DNA of 64,000 nt from Plantago ovata (taxonomy: Eukaryota > Streptophyta > Magnoliopsida > Lamiales > Plantaginaceae), in assembly GCA_028274465.1 (NCBI GenBank), contig CM051457.1, positions 16,317,097 to 16,381,096 on the forward strand. Direction: 5' to 3'. The notes under the pieces are model-generated. The model was not told the DNA's origin. It saw only the letters and a program-made list of their open reading frames with translations, and did not search any database. Within the stretch, counting starts at the first letter, position 1. Every line of letters begins with the position of its first letter. Made by a program: the position numbers and the translations under genes. Below, piece by piece: positions 21,301-34,539 of the stretch.

Positions 21301-24237
21301 ATAAGATCTCATTCATTGGCGTTGTTTACTGAAAGCTAATACATATCCACTCTACAATTAGGTGTCACCTTTGGAAAAGACTAAAAGTTCTAGCTCAAGG
21401 AAAGCTTACAAATTATGAATGAGGGACTTAGGTTCCTGTTTCTATTTGGCTAGGGTGGGGTGGGGGTGGGGGAGGCCAGGATTATGTTTTTCAGGCGTAT
21501 TTTCTGAATATCACTTTGGTGCAGTTTATGTAGTAAATTGCAAATTTTCGTTATTGTCACAATGTGGAAGATAATATAACTAAATCCTTTTGTATGCTGA
21601 CGTAGTTGTATTGTAAGCAGAAATAAGTCGACGAAATTTGGATCTAACTGATAGTGATTGGGGATATATGCAAAATTTGTGTAGGAGAGTAACTGAGCAA
21701 AAACTTAGAGAATTTGCAGGAAGGAAGTTGGCAAGTTAAGAAATATAATTATGGAGGAAATACTCTCCGTATTTATATTTGATATTTAATAAAGTAACCC
21801 GAACTCACCAAACTCAAGCACCCTCTCCTGAAATGGGCAGTGAAATGCATGTCTATTTACTCTGACAGGAAGAATCCTTGCCCCATTTCACATTACATGA
21901 CAAATGGCATTGTGATTTGAGAAAAATTAGTTGATTTTCTGCTCTCTTTTAAAACACATTCTCCCTTAGAATTAATTCAGCACCACAAGCATCATGTGTT
22001 AGCAGCATGTAGGAAGTACAATTATAGGGCAGTAAATCTACTCACAAAGAGGTGGTTAATTTGTTATTGAAGTATTGGACTTAAGCTCTAGATTGATTTT
22101 TCTTTGTAGATTATATGCGTCTCACACATCTCTTGTTTCTCTGATGAGTGCCTGTCTTATCAGATTATTAACTTTTGTTCATTTAACTCCAGCATGAAAT
22201 GAATAATTGCAGTGATATATTCCTCCGTCCCATGTAAAACTTCACATTTTGGGCGTCCCGGAAGAAATTTTCCATTCCATTTCGGAAAATATTATTACCT
22301 TTTAAATCGTTTATTTTTTCATTCCTTGAATTATGTAATGCTCCACATTCCACTTCTATTAACTTCTTACACACTTCCGTGCAAAAAAAGAAACAAGAAG
22401 TTATAACCATTAACCAGGATGGAGGGAGTATATGACAAAAATAAAAGTTATTTCATGCCGATGATTTATTTCGTTCTCCAACAATAGAAATTAAAAAAAG
22501 ATACTGATGCACATATGTTGGTTGACACTAATTGTGGTATAACAGACGCAAAGTCCTGTTGGTGAACAAATTCTAGCATTCAAATAGCATATTGAACAAT
22601 CTAAATAGTACTACTTATGTAACTATACCTATAAACTTCTAATGGGTACAGATATTTTTTTTAATTATTTTAATAATAATAATATTATTATTATTTATTA
22701 TTATTATTATTATTTTATTATTTTGGTTTATTTTTCTTCCTAATTTTAAAAACTTGATTCTCATTACAATGTGTAGGTGAATATGTCATAAACTTCTTCA
22801 TTTACCTTTGCGTGAATGTTAATGTTGTAGTTTCACAAATTTATTCTTGACATGCAGACACATCCATCACAAACGTGCTTCATGTCTTCAGTTGATCTGC
22901 ATACTCATTACTCATACCAGGTACTCCAAATTTATCCAACATGCAATCTATACTTGTCCAACTTCCTTCGCACTGATTTGATTGTGTTGAATGAGGACGA
23001 AGGACGTACAGGCCACTTCCGTCCACAACTGGTGGAAGGATAGACATGAAGTTATATTAAATGTTATTTGAATTGCCCCCGTCTTATAATTGTTCCTCCA
23101 TTCTTCTCACTATTCTGCAAGATATGCACTGTCTTCTGCAGTTTAACACGCTATATACAATTTATTTCTAGATCTTTTAGGTTGTAATTGGCTGGAATTC
23201 ATCGTATCTTTTTTAATCATGGAAGCAAAAGTGTGATCGTAGAATTCACACTGCTTAAGCAATGCAATGTGTTTTATGCACAACAGTGAAACTTTTGGAG
23301 AGATTATTTTGATTTTCCTTTGAGTCAGTCTGAACAACTGAACACTCTTGCCAGTAACATGTGGGACGCAAACCATGTTTTGTTACAGCCAAAGTTAAAT
23401 CTGTTTTTGTTAACTAGTATTGAAGGCTTGCTTCTTAGTACTAAAGTTGATTGATTGAATCATTATGGTGAGGAAGTACCAAATCTGCCTCTGTTAGCTC
23501 ATTTGGATTATATATTGTATCTTGGCTTAATGTAATTATAATGTGGATTGCCTGCAAAAAAAATAAAATAAAAATAAAAATTTGTCTAGATTTAGCGCTA
23601 ATGGTTAAACTGACTAACTGAGAAGAAAGAATTTTAAGGAAATACAGTAGACCATTATTCACCTTCACAAAAAGTCCCTTTCATATACGTTATCATCCTA
23701 ATATTGAGTAAACTCCTTTTTTTTTTTTTTCTTCCTAATTTAAGGTGGAAAAGAGGAAAGAAAATAGATGTCCGTTTGATATTTGATTGCCTTGACATCT
23801 TTTGTTGTTTATGATTTGTTCTTCCTGATCTTGCATCCTTTGTCATTATTCAGATTTCTTTTTTCGCTTGTTTTATAGGTCATGCTGCCAGAAGCAATTG
23901 CAATTGTCATGGCTCCGACAGATACATCAAGGTAGAGATTTGTTTATCCCAGGAGATCTTTCTATCCCAACAAAATTGACCATCCATAAGCCAAATTCTG
24001 CTTTTGATCTAAGAAACCTAGTCATGAAACTGACTTTCATCAATTTTCTTTTGCAGCCCTCACGGCATTTTCCACCTTTCTGATCCTAGTGGTATCTCTG
24101 TCATAAGAAAATGCGATCAGCGTGGTTTCCATCCGCATGAAGAACCAGAGGATGGCAGTCCCTTGTATGAACACTGCTCCCATGTATACATGAATGCAAA
24201 CCTAAAGTTTGATGTTGTAGATCTTCGGTGCACCTGA
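15320..24237 (+). CDS. AMSH3: AMSH3-like deubiquitinating metalloprotease (14 exons)
   Basis: Exons: 15320-15445, 15619-15683, 15785-15860, 15940-16092, 16604-16695, 17778-17883, 18006-18047, 19783-20106, 20214-20303, 20505-20567, 20898-20972, 22858-22920, 23879-23931, 24057-24237. All borders are GT/AG and phases join into 502 codons, close to the roughly 507 of Arabidopsis AMSH3. The N terminus (DVDNRISLRNYYRIADSLLK) is an MIT-like domain; residues about 329-502 form the JAMM/MPN+ domain with Glu349 (LETCGVLAG) and the zinc motif H404-x-H406-x10-D417 (HTHPSQTCFMSSVD). AMSH enzymes cut K63- and K48-linked ubiquitin chains on ESCRT-III-associated cargo in endosomal and vacuolar traffic and autophagy. 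The catalytic set is intact. Exon 7 must end at the GTAAGG donor (18048), since the next GT gives a frameshift and a stop. Introns 7 and 11 carry transposons. Confidence 0.95.
18330..19260. mobile_element. Non-autonomous TIR element A in intron 7 of the AMSH3-like gene
   Basis: The left arm (TTTTCATTTAGGTTCCTACT ... TCAACTATTACACTTAAGTACC) is repeated inverted at the right end (TCAATATTACACTTAGGTCC on the opposite strand, then TTTTCATTT further out). The interior shows no transposase. The same arms and interior phrases (CTTCCAAAATTATAA, GCCCTTTTACTTCC type, AAAGCTTCCA) recur in reverse orientation at 41270-42115, so this is a family. Exact ends and target duplication are not resolved. Confidence 0.55.
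20376..20394 (+). repeat. 19-base G homopolymer in intron 9
   Basis: An uninterrupted run of 19 G, preceded by an alternating GCGCGCGCAC stretch. Likely slippage-prone and able to form G-quadruplex in the transcript. Confidence 0.85.
22217..22431. mobile_element. Stowaway-like MITE in intron 11
   Basis: Ends ATTCCTCCGTCC and, inverted, ATACTCCCTCCATCC, next to TA dinucleotides, about 215 bp, no ORF. This is the typical Tc1/mariner-derived Stowaway signature. Confidence 0.7.
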
Positions 24238-27200
24238 AGTTTGTTCTTTCGACAAGGTATGCAAAAGGGGAAATGTATAGATAAACTATATACAGCTTTT
24301 CTTCCTATCTATGTACATCCTATTTCCAACTTTTGTGAATAGATCTCGGAGTCTTTTATACCTTCATATAAATTGTCTTGAAGATTGTGAATGTGCTCAA
24401 CTAGCTCGGGCTCTTGTAAAATCTTTCATGAGGGATAGTCGCATATATTTATTGGTTCACTGAGTGGATGATTATGTCCTGTGCATCTTATCATACTTCC
24501 AATTACAGATCATGATTCTCTGTCACCTTTACATTCTATCCTTAACTTCATATTTTAATAGATGCATCATGCAACTGTTTTAGAGATGTTTGCACTGCGA
24601 GATGCAGACATTTATTGTGCACAGCGAGTAATACGTTATGCTATTTATGGATTGCTTTATCCCGAATGGCAATTTGTAGTCTCTGAAAGGGATACCCATG
24701 ATATATAAGATCGCTAGGATCCCTATGAGATTGCTTGGTGGCTGATGCATTGAATGCTCTATTCTTTTTGTCTGTCTCTTCTTTACTGAATGATTTGACA
24801 CCTAGATTTTGTTGTTTTCCACATCATTGCTGCTCTGCGTAATTGCAATAACACAGTGATGGTAAGAAGGAATGGGATTATGTATGGTTAGTACAGTAAT
24901 AACTTGCTGGCTCATTCCGTTCTTCTGTTTGTAATGATATTATCTTCATATTGCCCACTTCTTATCTGACAAGTCAAACTCCATACAAACTTGATTTTTT
25001 TGATTCAAAAGATGCTGTTGAAAATTTGGTGGCGTACATGTTAAGATAGATTGGGTTTTGTCTTCGTTGTTTTTTAATTGTTTTACCGAGTTTTATGTGA
25101 AATTTGCAACTACTTTTACGGCTTAGATAGTCTCCAGCAGTGTTCTATTCTACTGCTGCTGGAGAAACCGGTGCCACTTAGGTCTTACCAGTTTGCTGGG
25201 TGAGGACTGAGGGGCTTTTTAGCCTTAAAAATGGTCGAGTACTTTGTATTCTTTATTTTCTACTTTCATTTTATCTTTGAATTACTGCACGTCATCAATC
25301 CTAAACGGGTAAAATAATTTTGTGAGAGGAAGTAGTAAAATTGGTTTATTACTTATCTGATGGGTGTGGTGTTTAGGTGGATCCCACCGAACCAATTACT
25401 CTATTGGTTGGGGAGGAAGTATTTACCTCTAGATTGCGTTTGATTGTCATGATAAGTTGGCTTAACTACTTGGGAGATTTAAAAAAGAAAAAAGGTTTTT
25501 GGAGGAATCCTGGCATATAAATTACATAGTGATTCCTTCACAAGTCAATTCAAATTTCGATATGGGTTATTTTAAAGTGTTGACCGTATGGAACTGAGTT
25601 GGATTTACTGGTCAATGATGGCTATTGCGGCGATGTGTGTGAGCAGTGAGCCGATAAACACATGTATTTTCCGGCGAGTAAGGAGAACCTTATCAAATGT
25701 TTTTCAATACTGAGCAATTTTGTACACGTTTGTTGGCACTTGGTATGGTTGGTATTTCAATTTTTATTTTTTATTTCGTGAAAAGACAATTAAAAACTTT
25801 GGAAGAAAGAACTTAGAAAAAAATGACCTTGATATGATGGCAATACAGCGATAATAATTTAGCTGTGTGTACGAAAAGGTAGCATAAAACGTGTCATAAA
25901 GTGGAACCAAGTAAAAGAAGAAGAAAAAAGAGGGACGATATTCACTAAATTGTCTTATCAAACAAACGAGTCAGAAAATGAGAGAAAATGAACCAAACTA
26001 ACCATATTATATAACACTGCACAACACGACAACATAAGTTGGTAGGTAGCAATAAGCATATACTCCTACGTTAATGTACGATAAACCACATGCCATTTGA
26101 TAAGCAATCTTCTTATCACAAAAGCTGCTCGAATTTCTTTTCTCATAATGCCTGTCTTTGATTTTTGGAATCACAGTTTTAGATTCAAACTTAAAATAGT
26201 TTTAAACATTGAGAACGTAGTATACTTCTACTAGTAACATAATCAATTCGTTGTGAACTAGATACGGTTCTAACTCTTTCAAAAGTTAAAATTGACATGA
26301 AAATATGCAATTTGTTTATTTATATTAATTAATTCTTTAATACATAATATAATTCTAGTGGATATTTTTGTATAGTTTAAGGCTAATTTGTAATCAAAAT
26401 CGATGTCTAAAAATCAACCAACACATTATTACCGTGTATTCATGAATATTGGCGCGTACTCCTGCTGTTATTGGCACGTAAAAAGGATTAGAAACAAAAT
26501 AAGAACAATTATAGAGAGAAACAGATCACCTATTTCTATGAAAGACATCAGAATTCGATAAGATAACTAATTAATATCACCACAACTAACTTCCGTAAAT
26601 AACAGGTAATTATAACAGAAATGAAGCTAATGGACCAGCTCCGTGCCACGTTACGTTAAGCTTCATGGAGCCCGATCACTTTATCACAAATTCACAGCAA
26701 ATTACCGAGTTGTAGTATATCTCAACATTATACCATATTTCGTATTTTCCGTAAGAAAAATCAAATGTACGGAGATAGTACTTCAGTTTCCAGTAATATA
26801 TCAATCCATAAAAATTTGTGGGATAAATGCACTAAATGTTGAGTAATTTTAGAATGGGGCAATTATTATCTAAAAGTTCTTTTTTGTATGCACGACTGAG
26901 AAAAAAAATATGTTTAAACTTATACATGTTGGAATGTATAATTAACATACTCAAACTTAAAATTCGTTCCAAAGTAAGTAAACATATCGATGCAAAATAT
27001 ATAGGACCACATGAATTAATGGTCGGGCCATTTAATTACTGGCGTAGTTTTGTAAATATCTGAATGATATTTAGTATCATTCCAGCATTACATCACTAGC
27101 TAACTTTCTTCGACATCCATCGCCTTACCAAAATCTTCCTTGTACATCGTCCTTCTACTCTCCTTTACTTAAATACAATTAATTGGAGTAATAATAAAGA

Positions 27201-27595
27201 TATGTGTATCAGTATAAAAGAGAATAATTAATTAATTCATTATTTTTCAACAATGACACATTTATGTGTTATAGCAAAAAGACCTAGCAAAACTGAATTT
27301 AATCCGAAATCTAATTTCAAATTTAAATTTGAAATCGAAACATATATGATACTCAAATCATAAATGTTATGGGAATACCTGATCCAAGTTTGAATAGGTT
27401 CAAAATATAATCACCGATAACTAAATTAAATTTGACACGAATTTCATCCAATCTAAAATGATGTGATACATGTTTGACTATTACAACATTTTGGTGGTCT
27501 TGGTGTGATTATTTCTAATGTATGAAATATTGTATCGTGTTGTTAGGCCATTAATGGAATGACCCGACCGCTAATCAGTTGAAATTTGGTCCTCT
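24238..27595. other. AMSH3 3' region and long intergenic spacer
   Basis: 24238-24500 is probably 3' UTR. A perfect hairpin, CTCCAGCAG...CTGCTGGAG, lies near 25133-25166. The remainder is AT-rich with short ORFs that carry no motif. Confidence 0.45.
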
Positions 27596-27768
27596 TTTTT
27601 TTTTTAAGTAAGGGGGAACTTTTTTTTTAATAATCGAACCATTACAATTTTGCAGATAACATTACAAAGCTAGTAATAAACTATAAATAATCCTGCACTT
27701 TGCAAGAATTGAACCTATGACCTCTAGTGTCATGACACCTCAGTCTAACCAAAAAAATTTGGTCCTCT
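27582..27768 (-). mobile_element. tRNA-derived SINE with 14-bp target-site duplication
   Basis: The 14-bp repeat AAATTTGGTCCTCT stands at 27582-27595 and 27755-27768. The 159 bp between read on the minus strand as a short tRNA-like head containing GGTTCAATTC (RNA polymerase III B box), then a body, then a poly(A) tail (T-runs on the plus strand at 27596 on). Intact duplications suggest a fairly recent insertion. Confidence 0.8.
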
Positions 27769-29525
27769 GGATCTGCACGATTATATATCATGATATTGAT
27801 CTTCTTAGCACGACTTAAGGTAATATTAGGTCATTTTATTTTTATGAACTACTCTAGCTACTCCCATCAATTCTACATTTACTTGATGGTAAAGATATTT
27901 TCTGCAGTTAATTATTGGTGTATCATTCACGGTATTGTCGGCTGCCAGTGCTTAAGTTATCAATGAAATGATAGCAGTAGTATGGTGGTTTTGGTCCTTC
28001 ACATGATCGATCATAAATGAAAATTCTCGTTACGGCCATGGCCATGGGCAAGGATGGACCATTTCCCCCATCGAATAACCGTGATTAAATTGCTCCACTT
28101 CTAACTCCTGATTGACTCATATGATGATATCTGAACTGAGGAATCTAGCTAGCTAGTGAATCTAATCTACTTATCAACTAAAAATTTAATGAATTTGATG
28201 ACATTTTTTTGCTAATTAGTATCTCATGAACTTTAACCCACTAGTACACACATTTACGTGGTCAAATCGTTCCTTCCATCCCATTCAAACATACTATGTG
28301 TATAATTACACGTTAGTAGTAGTGATTAGTACTGGCGAAATCAGCGAATTTGGCTGGAGGGCCAAATTTTCACCCAAATAATAGAAAGATAGGTATCGGA
28401 TTTTGTTTGATCGCAGAAAATTAATAAATTTTTAAGTGAAAAGTATACATGCTTATTGAATTCCATTTTTACCCCCTACAATGTAAATAGTTTAGGGTTA
28501 CATTTTCTTTTACTTATTTCATGAGATAATTTAATTGCATACTACTTAACTGCTATGACTAATTAATGAGTAGTGAATCCCATATTTGCATGTTTAATTT
28601 CAATTTTCAACTTTCAGACCTCCTCTTGGAAAATAAAAGCTTTATGAAGACTAAGCCTTGGCTTCTAATTGAGTACATTACCTGGAACCCTCCCCCCTGG
28701 CATGGCATTGTGTGTTTGAATTAATATTGATGGCTCAATTCTGACTGAAAGAAAGCTAGCAGTAGCAGGAGCTCTGAGAATCGAAATTACCAATGGCAAT
28801 TTGTTAAAACGCTCGAGCACTACTTTTTCAGAAATGTGGATCACAATACTGCTCATGAATTTTTGCTCTTAGGCTTGCTGTAATCCCTTGAACATTACAA
28901 CTAAATTGATAGCTCAAACTGATCGCTTCAAATATTTGCCGTTTCCAAAAATATAAAATGATGTTGGTTTTGTATTTAAGCAGGAAGGAAGCAGCTACGG
29001 TACAAACAACAAACGATCTTGGATTGATCAAGAACATAGAAGTACACATGTACAAGTTGGATTTATGTACGTACGTACAAAGAGGTTTATAATCAGAAGG
29101 CTTCTGTCTGTAAATTAACTTCTTTTTTTTTGAACTCGTCTGTAAATTAACTTTAACTAGCTAGTTTTTATCTATATATTTAGCTTTGCTAATTCTAGAA
29201 AAAACAATGCCATATTTGCTAGTAGTCCTCAGTTGTTAGCCGTTACCACGTGTGTGTGAAGGTGACATAGAATTCAATCCCCTCCTGCCCAAGTAAAGAG
29301 GGCAGAATATGCTCCTTGGATATTTTGGAAGAAAGACATTTATAGTAGCCAAGTATAGCAAAGCTATATTTTTAAACTCCGCCAGTGGATCCGGTTGAAA
29401 TTTAATACGATAGCTTTGCTGAATCATATTTCAATTAATTCAATTTTATAAGAAAACCAAATTAATATAGTTAGTTATATAAGTACGGGTCATGAACTCA
29501 CCAGTGGTCAACACATCCTAACTTA
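27769..29525. other. Intergenic, no gene seen
   Basis: AT-rich. A minus-strand frame at 28665-28856 is open but has no recognisable motif and no neighbours to join. A short palindromic GTACGTACGTAC lies at 29066. Confidence 0.4.
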
Positions 29526-30176
29526 GGCCATCTTCATCAGCGTATGAGCTGCTGGGATGAGAGGGCGCATCCCCTCTCACACGCTGCTGGTCGTGTGAGC
29601 CCTGCCTCACTGGGTGAGGCGGGGTGAGCCATAAATTTATTTATTTATTTTTTTCTTTATTTGTTATTACTACTTTATTATTTAGTTTTACCATTTTCTT
29701 TGTTTTTGTTCTTTTATTTCATTTCATCATTTCTTATTTCTTTTCTTCCTTTTTTTTCTTTTTGTTCATAATTAATTCTTATATAATTAATTTTTATATG
29801 TGTTTCAATAATACTTTTTTATTTTGATTCCATTCCTTTTTTTCCTAAATTGATGTGATGTTATTATAATCAATTAATGGTATTATATTTATGTAATTCT
29901 AGGCTTTTTTATAATTTTTAATTACCAAGTATTGTAATTTTATTAACTTTTATCGTAATTTTTAAATAATAAGTTATGCCATTTTTAAAATTAATATGAT
30001 ATTAATAAATTAATAAATAATACTATAATAAAATAAGAATGAAGTTTAAAAGAAATGTGAAATAAAATAAAATAAAGGTGGGATGAGAGGGGATGACTGT
30101 TGGAGCAGTTTGGAATGAGTAAGCTGAGACGCTGACGTGGCGGGATGAGAGGGGATGACTGCTGGAGAAGGCATTA
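29523..30176. mobile_element. PIF/Harbinger-like MITE with TTA target duplication
   Basis: 648 bp (29526-30173) between TTA repeats at 29523-29525 and 30174-30176. Ends are GGCCATCTTCATCAGC and, inverted, TGCCTTCTCCAGCAGT, a form common in Harbinger-type MITEs. The interior is very AT-rich; subterminal GGGATGAGAGGG(C/G) blocks repeat at both ends. Confidence 0.7.
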
Positions 30177-30195
30177 TGTGGTATTTGAGTTGAGA

Positions 30196-30342
30196 GACAT
30201 GGTCAGGGACGGAACCAAGGGGCCAGCCGTGGCCTCCGCCTCTAAAAAATTTTTTTTAGGAAGAATTTATAATTTTTTAAAATTCTAAACGTAATTTTTA
30301 CAATTTATAATTTATAATTTTTGGTTCCACCACTGGACATGG
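30196..30342. mobile_element. Small TIR element with GACATGG duplication
   Basis: 133 bp (30203-30335) with ends CAGGGACGGAACCAA and, inverted, CAGTGGTGGAACCAA, flanked by GACATGG at 30196-30202 and 30336-30342. Relative of the element at 5189-5372; hAT-like by ends and duplication length. Confidence 0.65.
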
Positions 30343-31410
30343 TGCATGGCTTTTCAAGTGGTAAGATTATGCTGGCAGCTTCTGGAGTTCTCTTTGTGAC
30401 CGCTTGGCCTTTATTGTTGGTTTGGACTTGTATCTTGGTTTCGGCAGTGTATTGTTGAATTTCTTGTTTGGTTAATACTTAAGACTTGTTCGATCTGTTG
30501 TTTGGTACCTTAATTTATGTGATCGGCCCGGGATCCGTAGAGGAACAATTATCGTGCGTTTTGTTCTCTAAACTTGCCTCGATTAATATACTGCCTCTTC
30601 TGTCTTGATCAGAGTTTATTGCCAACTCGTTACCTTCTGCCTCATGGTTTTTCGCTAGTGGAAAGATATGCCAGACGACGATGGTGATCAAGATTAATCC
30701 CAACCGTAACATTTATCGGATATCAAGCTACTGATCCTTAGTTTGGGTTCGGAAGTGTATTTGTTCTTGGGAAGCAAGTCTTATGCACGCCCGTGTTTTT
30801 GTACTTTCTTGTTCATTAATAAATTTTGCCGTTACCAAAAAAACTCCAAGTTGTTGACCCAGTGAGGTGATCGGTAGGGTTTAAAAAATTTACTCATTTT
30901 CCTAAATTATTTACGTATTCCTTTACTATTCATTTGTAAGTTTCCGTTTTTGGCAAACTTTTATCCCGTATACTGTATTTATTACGGAATTACCACTAAA
31001 CCAAACACCACACATATTATATAAATATCCTAAAAAAATAGTTTTAAAAGTATACGTAAACAAATTTTTTTTTTTTTTTTAGTGGGGTGGGGGGTAGAAA
31101 ATAACATAACATATACAGTAATACAACAAAGTCCATAAAATCATTAATTATTGAAAACATAACATTACATAATTTGTAACAACCTAATTGGTCTTGTACT
31201 TGTCGACTGGGCCATATAAGTATAAGTTCACGTACAATTCTTTCACTTCATTGACAAATACGTTGAGGAACTAGCTTGCTAACTTTATTGTACAACTATA
31301 AAGTGCAGCTAAAACTCTTGTGTTTCTTAATTTCTGCAGCCAACACTTAGTTCCCCCTCTTTTTCTTCCACGGTACTACTGTTGTATTGCACGCATTGTA
31401 TATAATAGAT
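30343..31410. other. Upstream region of the MYB gene
   Basis: The 30360-30840 part ends in a TTCATTAATAAATTTTGCCG-type stretch plus an A-run, which resembles the tail of a plant L1 retrotransposon, but no coding part is present. 31070-31100 holds a T-run followed by a G-run. No gene. Confidence 0.3.
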
Positions 31411-34400
31411 ATGGGAAAAACTCCTTGCTGCGAAAAAATCGGGTTAAACAGAGGCAAATGGACACAGGAAGAAGATGAAAAACTCATCAACTACATCAAG
31501 GCCAATGGTGATGGTTCTTGGAGATCACTTCCCAAGAATGCAGGTATATATATACCTACTGTTTTACTTCCTAGTAGTACTTGTTTGCAAGAGTTAATAT
31601 TATTATTCTGTAATGCGGAAAATTCTCCGTTCCCTTATCAGATTATCCATTAAAAAAATATAACAAAATGAAGTAATGGCAATATAATGATGCACAGTTT
31701 TTTTTTTTTTTTTTAGAAAGATGATGCACAGAGCACAGTAAGTATGATCACTGTTTTATTAATTCAATGAAGAGTAATTTTGTGTTGGTTTTCGACTTGC
31801 GATTAGGTCTGTTGAGATGTGGAAAGAGTTGCAGACTGAGATGGATAAACTATCTGAGAGATGATGTGAAGAGAGGAAACTTCACAGAAGATGAAGAGGA
31901 GACCATTGTCAAGCTGCATAAAACCTTGGGAAACAAGTGAGTTGTGTTTACTAGGAGTACTATGTATATTCTCAAGTTGCTCTCTCTTCTTACTCGTAAT
32001 GGCTATGATTAATTACAAGTGAAAGTATGTCAAGTAAATACCATCAGTGGGGCAGATCCAGGACTTAACGTTTGGATGAGTGTGGGTAGGCCGTAGGGGT
32101 ATCTTGGAAGTTGAGGGAGGGGGCAAATTCTAAAATCGATAACATTACTAAAAAAAATTCTTTTTGAAATTTTAGGGGAAGTAGTACAAACACCCCACAA
32201 TACCCACCCACCCTAGCTCCTCACATGCAGTTAGGTACATATCGGGGAGATTGCAGTTTTGGTCCTTAATTCGCAGTCCCACGGTCGCCCTGGTTTACCT
32301 TCTTTGTTTTTACTTAATATTTCTAGATTTTCTAGTTGGTACTTGAAAGTTGAATGGTTGATAATAATCCACCAAACTTTCATGAGAGGATTAATAGGAT
32401 ACAAGCGAAGTCATGAGCAGTACAGATATAGTCAACTATACATGATGGCCACCAACAAAATTATTAGCTAGGACATTCTAATAAGGACTTCTTACTGTTT
32501 AGTACAACATGATCATAGACTCATAGTCATATGTCTGAAACTGAGAATTCATTACAGTGCCTGAAACAGTGCATGAAACTGAAATTTGATAACAGTGTCT
32601 CTGAAACTAGCTGAAACAGTCTTATTCTTATACTCTATAGCTAACAGTATTTAGAGTTGATAGTCAAGTCAAGTGCGAGCTCCAATTTTAAAATTATGTG
32701 ATGAAAAAGTTTGCAAGCTTTGAACTTGTTCACGAGCTATTCAAGAGCAGGCTGAGCAGCTAAATGAAAACAATAATTTTTTACTCGAAGTTACAATTAG
32801 CTTAACAATAAATACATTTTCAAATACTACCATGTCCCAAAAAAAGATTTAAATACAAAATATATGCATACAACAGAATTATGTGTATATTTAGGTAGCT
32901 ATAAATATACAACAAATTTATGTACAGTCAATTTTCTTTTTTATCAGAATGTTCATAACTTGCTCAAAACTAAACACAGTTACACAATTTGCTCACCATC
33001 AAACTCGAAACGAACTTTACCCCGAGTCTTAGATTGTTTTTACACCCCTAACTCTGGAGGTAAGCCAGATATATGAGAAGTCACCCTAAAACTAATGTCT
33101 AAACTTTCCCATAATAATACAAAAACAGGGGACAAACACTTTAAAAGCTAAGGACTCACCAATAGCCTATTGACCTTTTATATATTATGTACTGTGTACT
33201 ATGCTACTTGTAGGATTCATGTGATAAGTGGTGCCCAAATTAAGTGAGGTGATCTTTTTTCAATATTTTCATGAATGTTCTAGATTTGGTTACATCTACC
33301 CCTCCCCTCAATAATATCTCAACTTTCCATTACAACATTTAAAAGTCTACCAAACATAATATTACCCCCGATATTCACAGTGTAAAAGGATAGACGTAAT
33401 TTCAAATATCCTGATTCCTGAATCCCACATCAGATAAAATAGATAAAAGACACTACGTTACATAATCTCTTTCATGTGTAATGTTACATTTCAGTGGTAT
33501 ATATTGTGTTCCGTCACCTTTTGACAAACAAAATTCACAAAATCCAACAAGTTGTGCACCATCTCTGAAAAGTATTTAAAACTTGAAAGCAATTTATATT
33601 TAACCTTTTGTCCTTTAACAAGATTGTCTTGACAAGAATTGGGGTATAATTGATGTAGATGTCCCTATCTCATTTATTATGATGACTCCTAAAAGATAGT
33701 ACAATGTCAAAATTATGTAGCAATCGACAATCTGTAATCTAGACCATTACACCTCAACCAACTATACTATGTTCTTTAAGCTTTATTCACAATACTTTCT
33801 TATGAACACTTATGTTTTGTCTAAAATGTGGAATTGAAGGTGGTCTTTAATAGCCAGCAGTCTACCCGGGCGAACAGATAACGAGATCAAGAACTACTGG
33901 AACTCTCATTTGAGCAGGAAAATATACCGGTTCAAGTCTTTCGGGGCATCCACTTTAGCCTCCGCTGATTTGATTAACATGGCCAAGACGAGCAAGAGCA
34001 GAGCAGGTCGAGTCAGTCGAGCTGTTGCTAAGAAGTACATAAATTCGCATTTTATGACAAGAATGCCAAATCCGGAGAAAAATTCTCCAATTGTGGTGAA
34101 CAAACAGACAACAGAACAAGTAGGTATGAACTACTCTCCTCCCAGTGCGAGCGAAAGGAACTTGGATCCACTAGACTGCCGCGAAAGAGACACCATGAAT
34201 ATAGGCCCAAACGGAAACAACTCATTAAGTGCAGAAGAATGGACGGATGCATTTGTTCTGTCACCTAAAGAAGCAAGAGACGACACACAGATGTTGGGAC
34301 CATGGGGAGAACTGAATGCTAGTTACGGTGAGGATGCAGTTATAAGTGAGGGGACAGATAAAGTGTTGACAGATGTGGACTGGAGTTCGAATTCTGAAGC

Positions 34401-34539
34401 TGGGAACTTGTATGGATGTTGTTCGCCTATCAATTCTTACTTTAACAACGATGATGTGTTTCGTTGGAATCTTGACGGTGGTGCTGGAAATGAGCTTAGT
34501 TACTGGAGTGAAGAGGAGGACATGTTGATTTGGTCATAG
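31411..34539 (+). CDS. R2R3-MYB transcription factor, flavonol (subgroup 7) type
   Basis: Exons 31411-31543 (133 bp), 31807-31936 (130 bp) and 33840-34539; the first two lengths and the splice phases are the classic R2R3-MYB pattern. The product is 320 residues. It starts [17 protein letters not shown], so the upstream in-frame ATG at 31387 is not used. R2 has the three spaced Trp; R3 opens with Phe, as usual. The bHLH-binding signature in R3 is not met. Residues 137-153 read [17 protein letters not shown], close to the SG7 motif (K-x-GRTSR-x-x-M-K) of MYB11/12/111, which switch on flavonol genes (CHS, CHI, F3H, FLS) in the nucleus. The canonical C-terminal W-x-LS motif is not clear; the end is acidic (EEEDMLIWS), suiting an activation domain. 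Intron 2 is 1.9 kb and carries a degenerate TIR element near 32046. The subgroup call is moderate. Confidence 0.88.

Noticed and set aside
28665-29055. Two overlapping minus-strand ORFs
   Set aside because: No motif or conserved wording; probably chance frames in spacer DNA.
29624-29827. Phe/Leu-rich ORF
   Set aside because: It is the T-rich interior of the Harbinger-like MITE.
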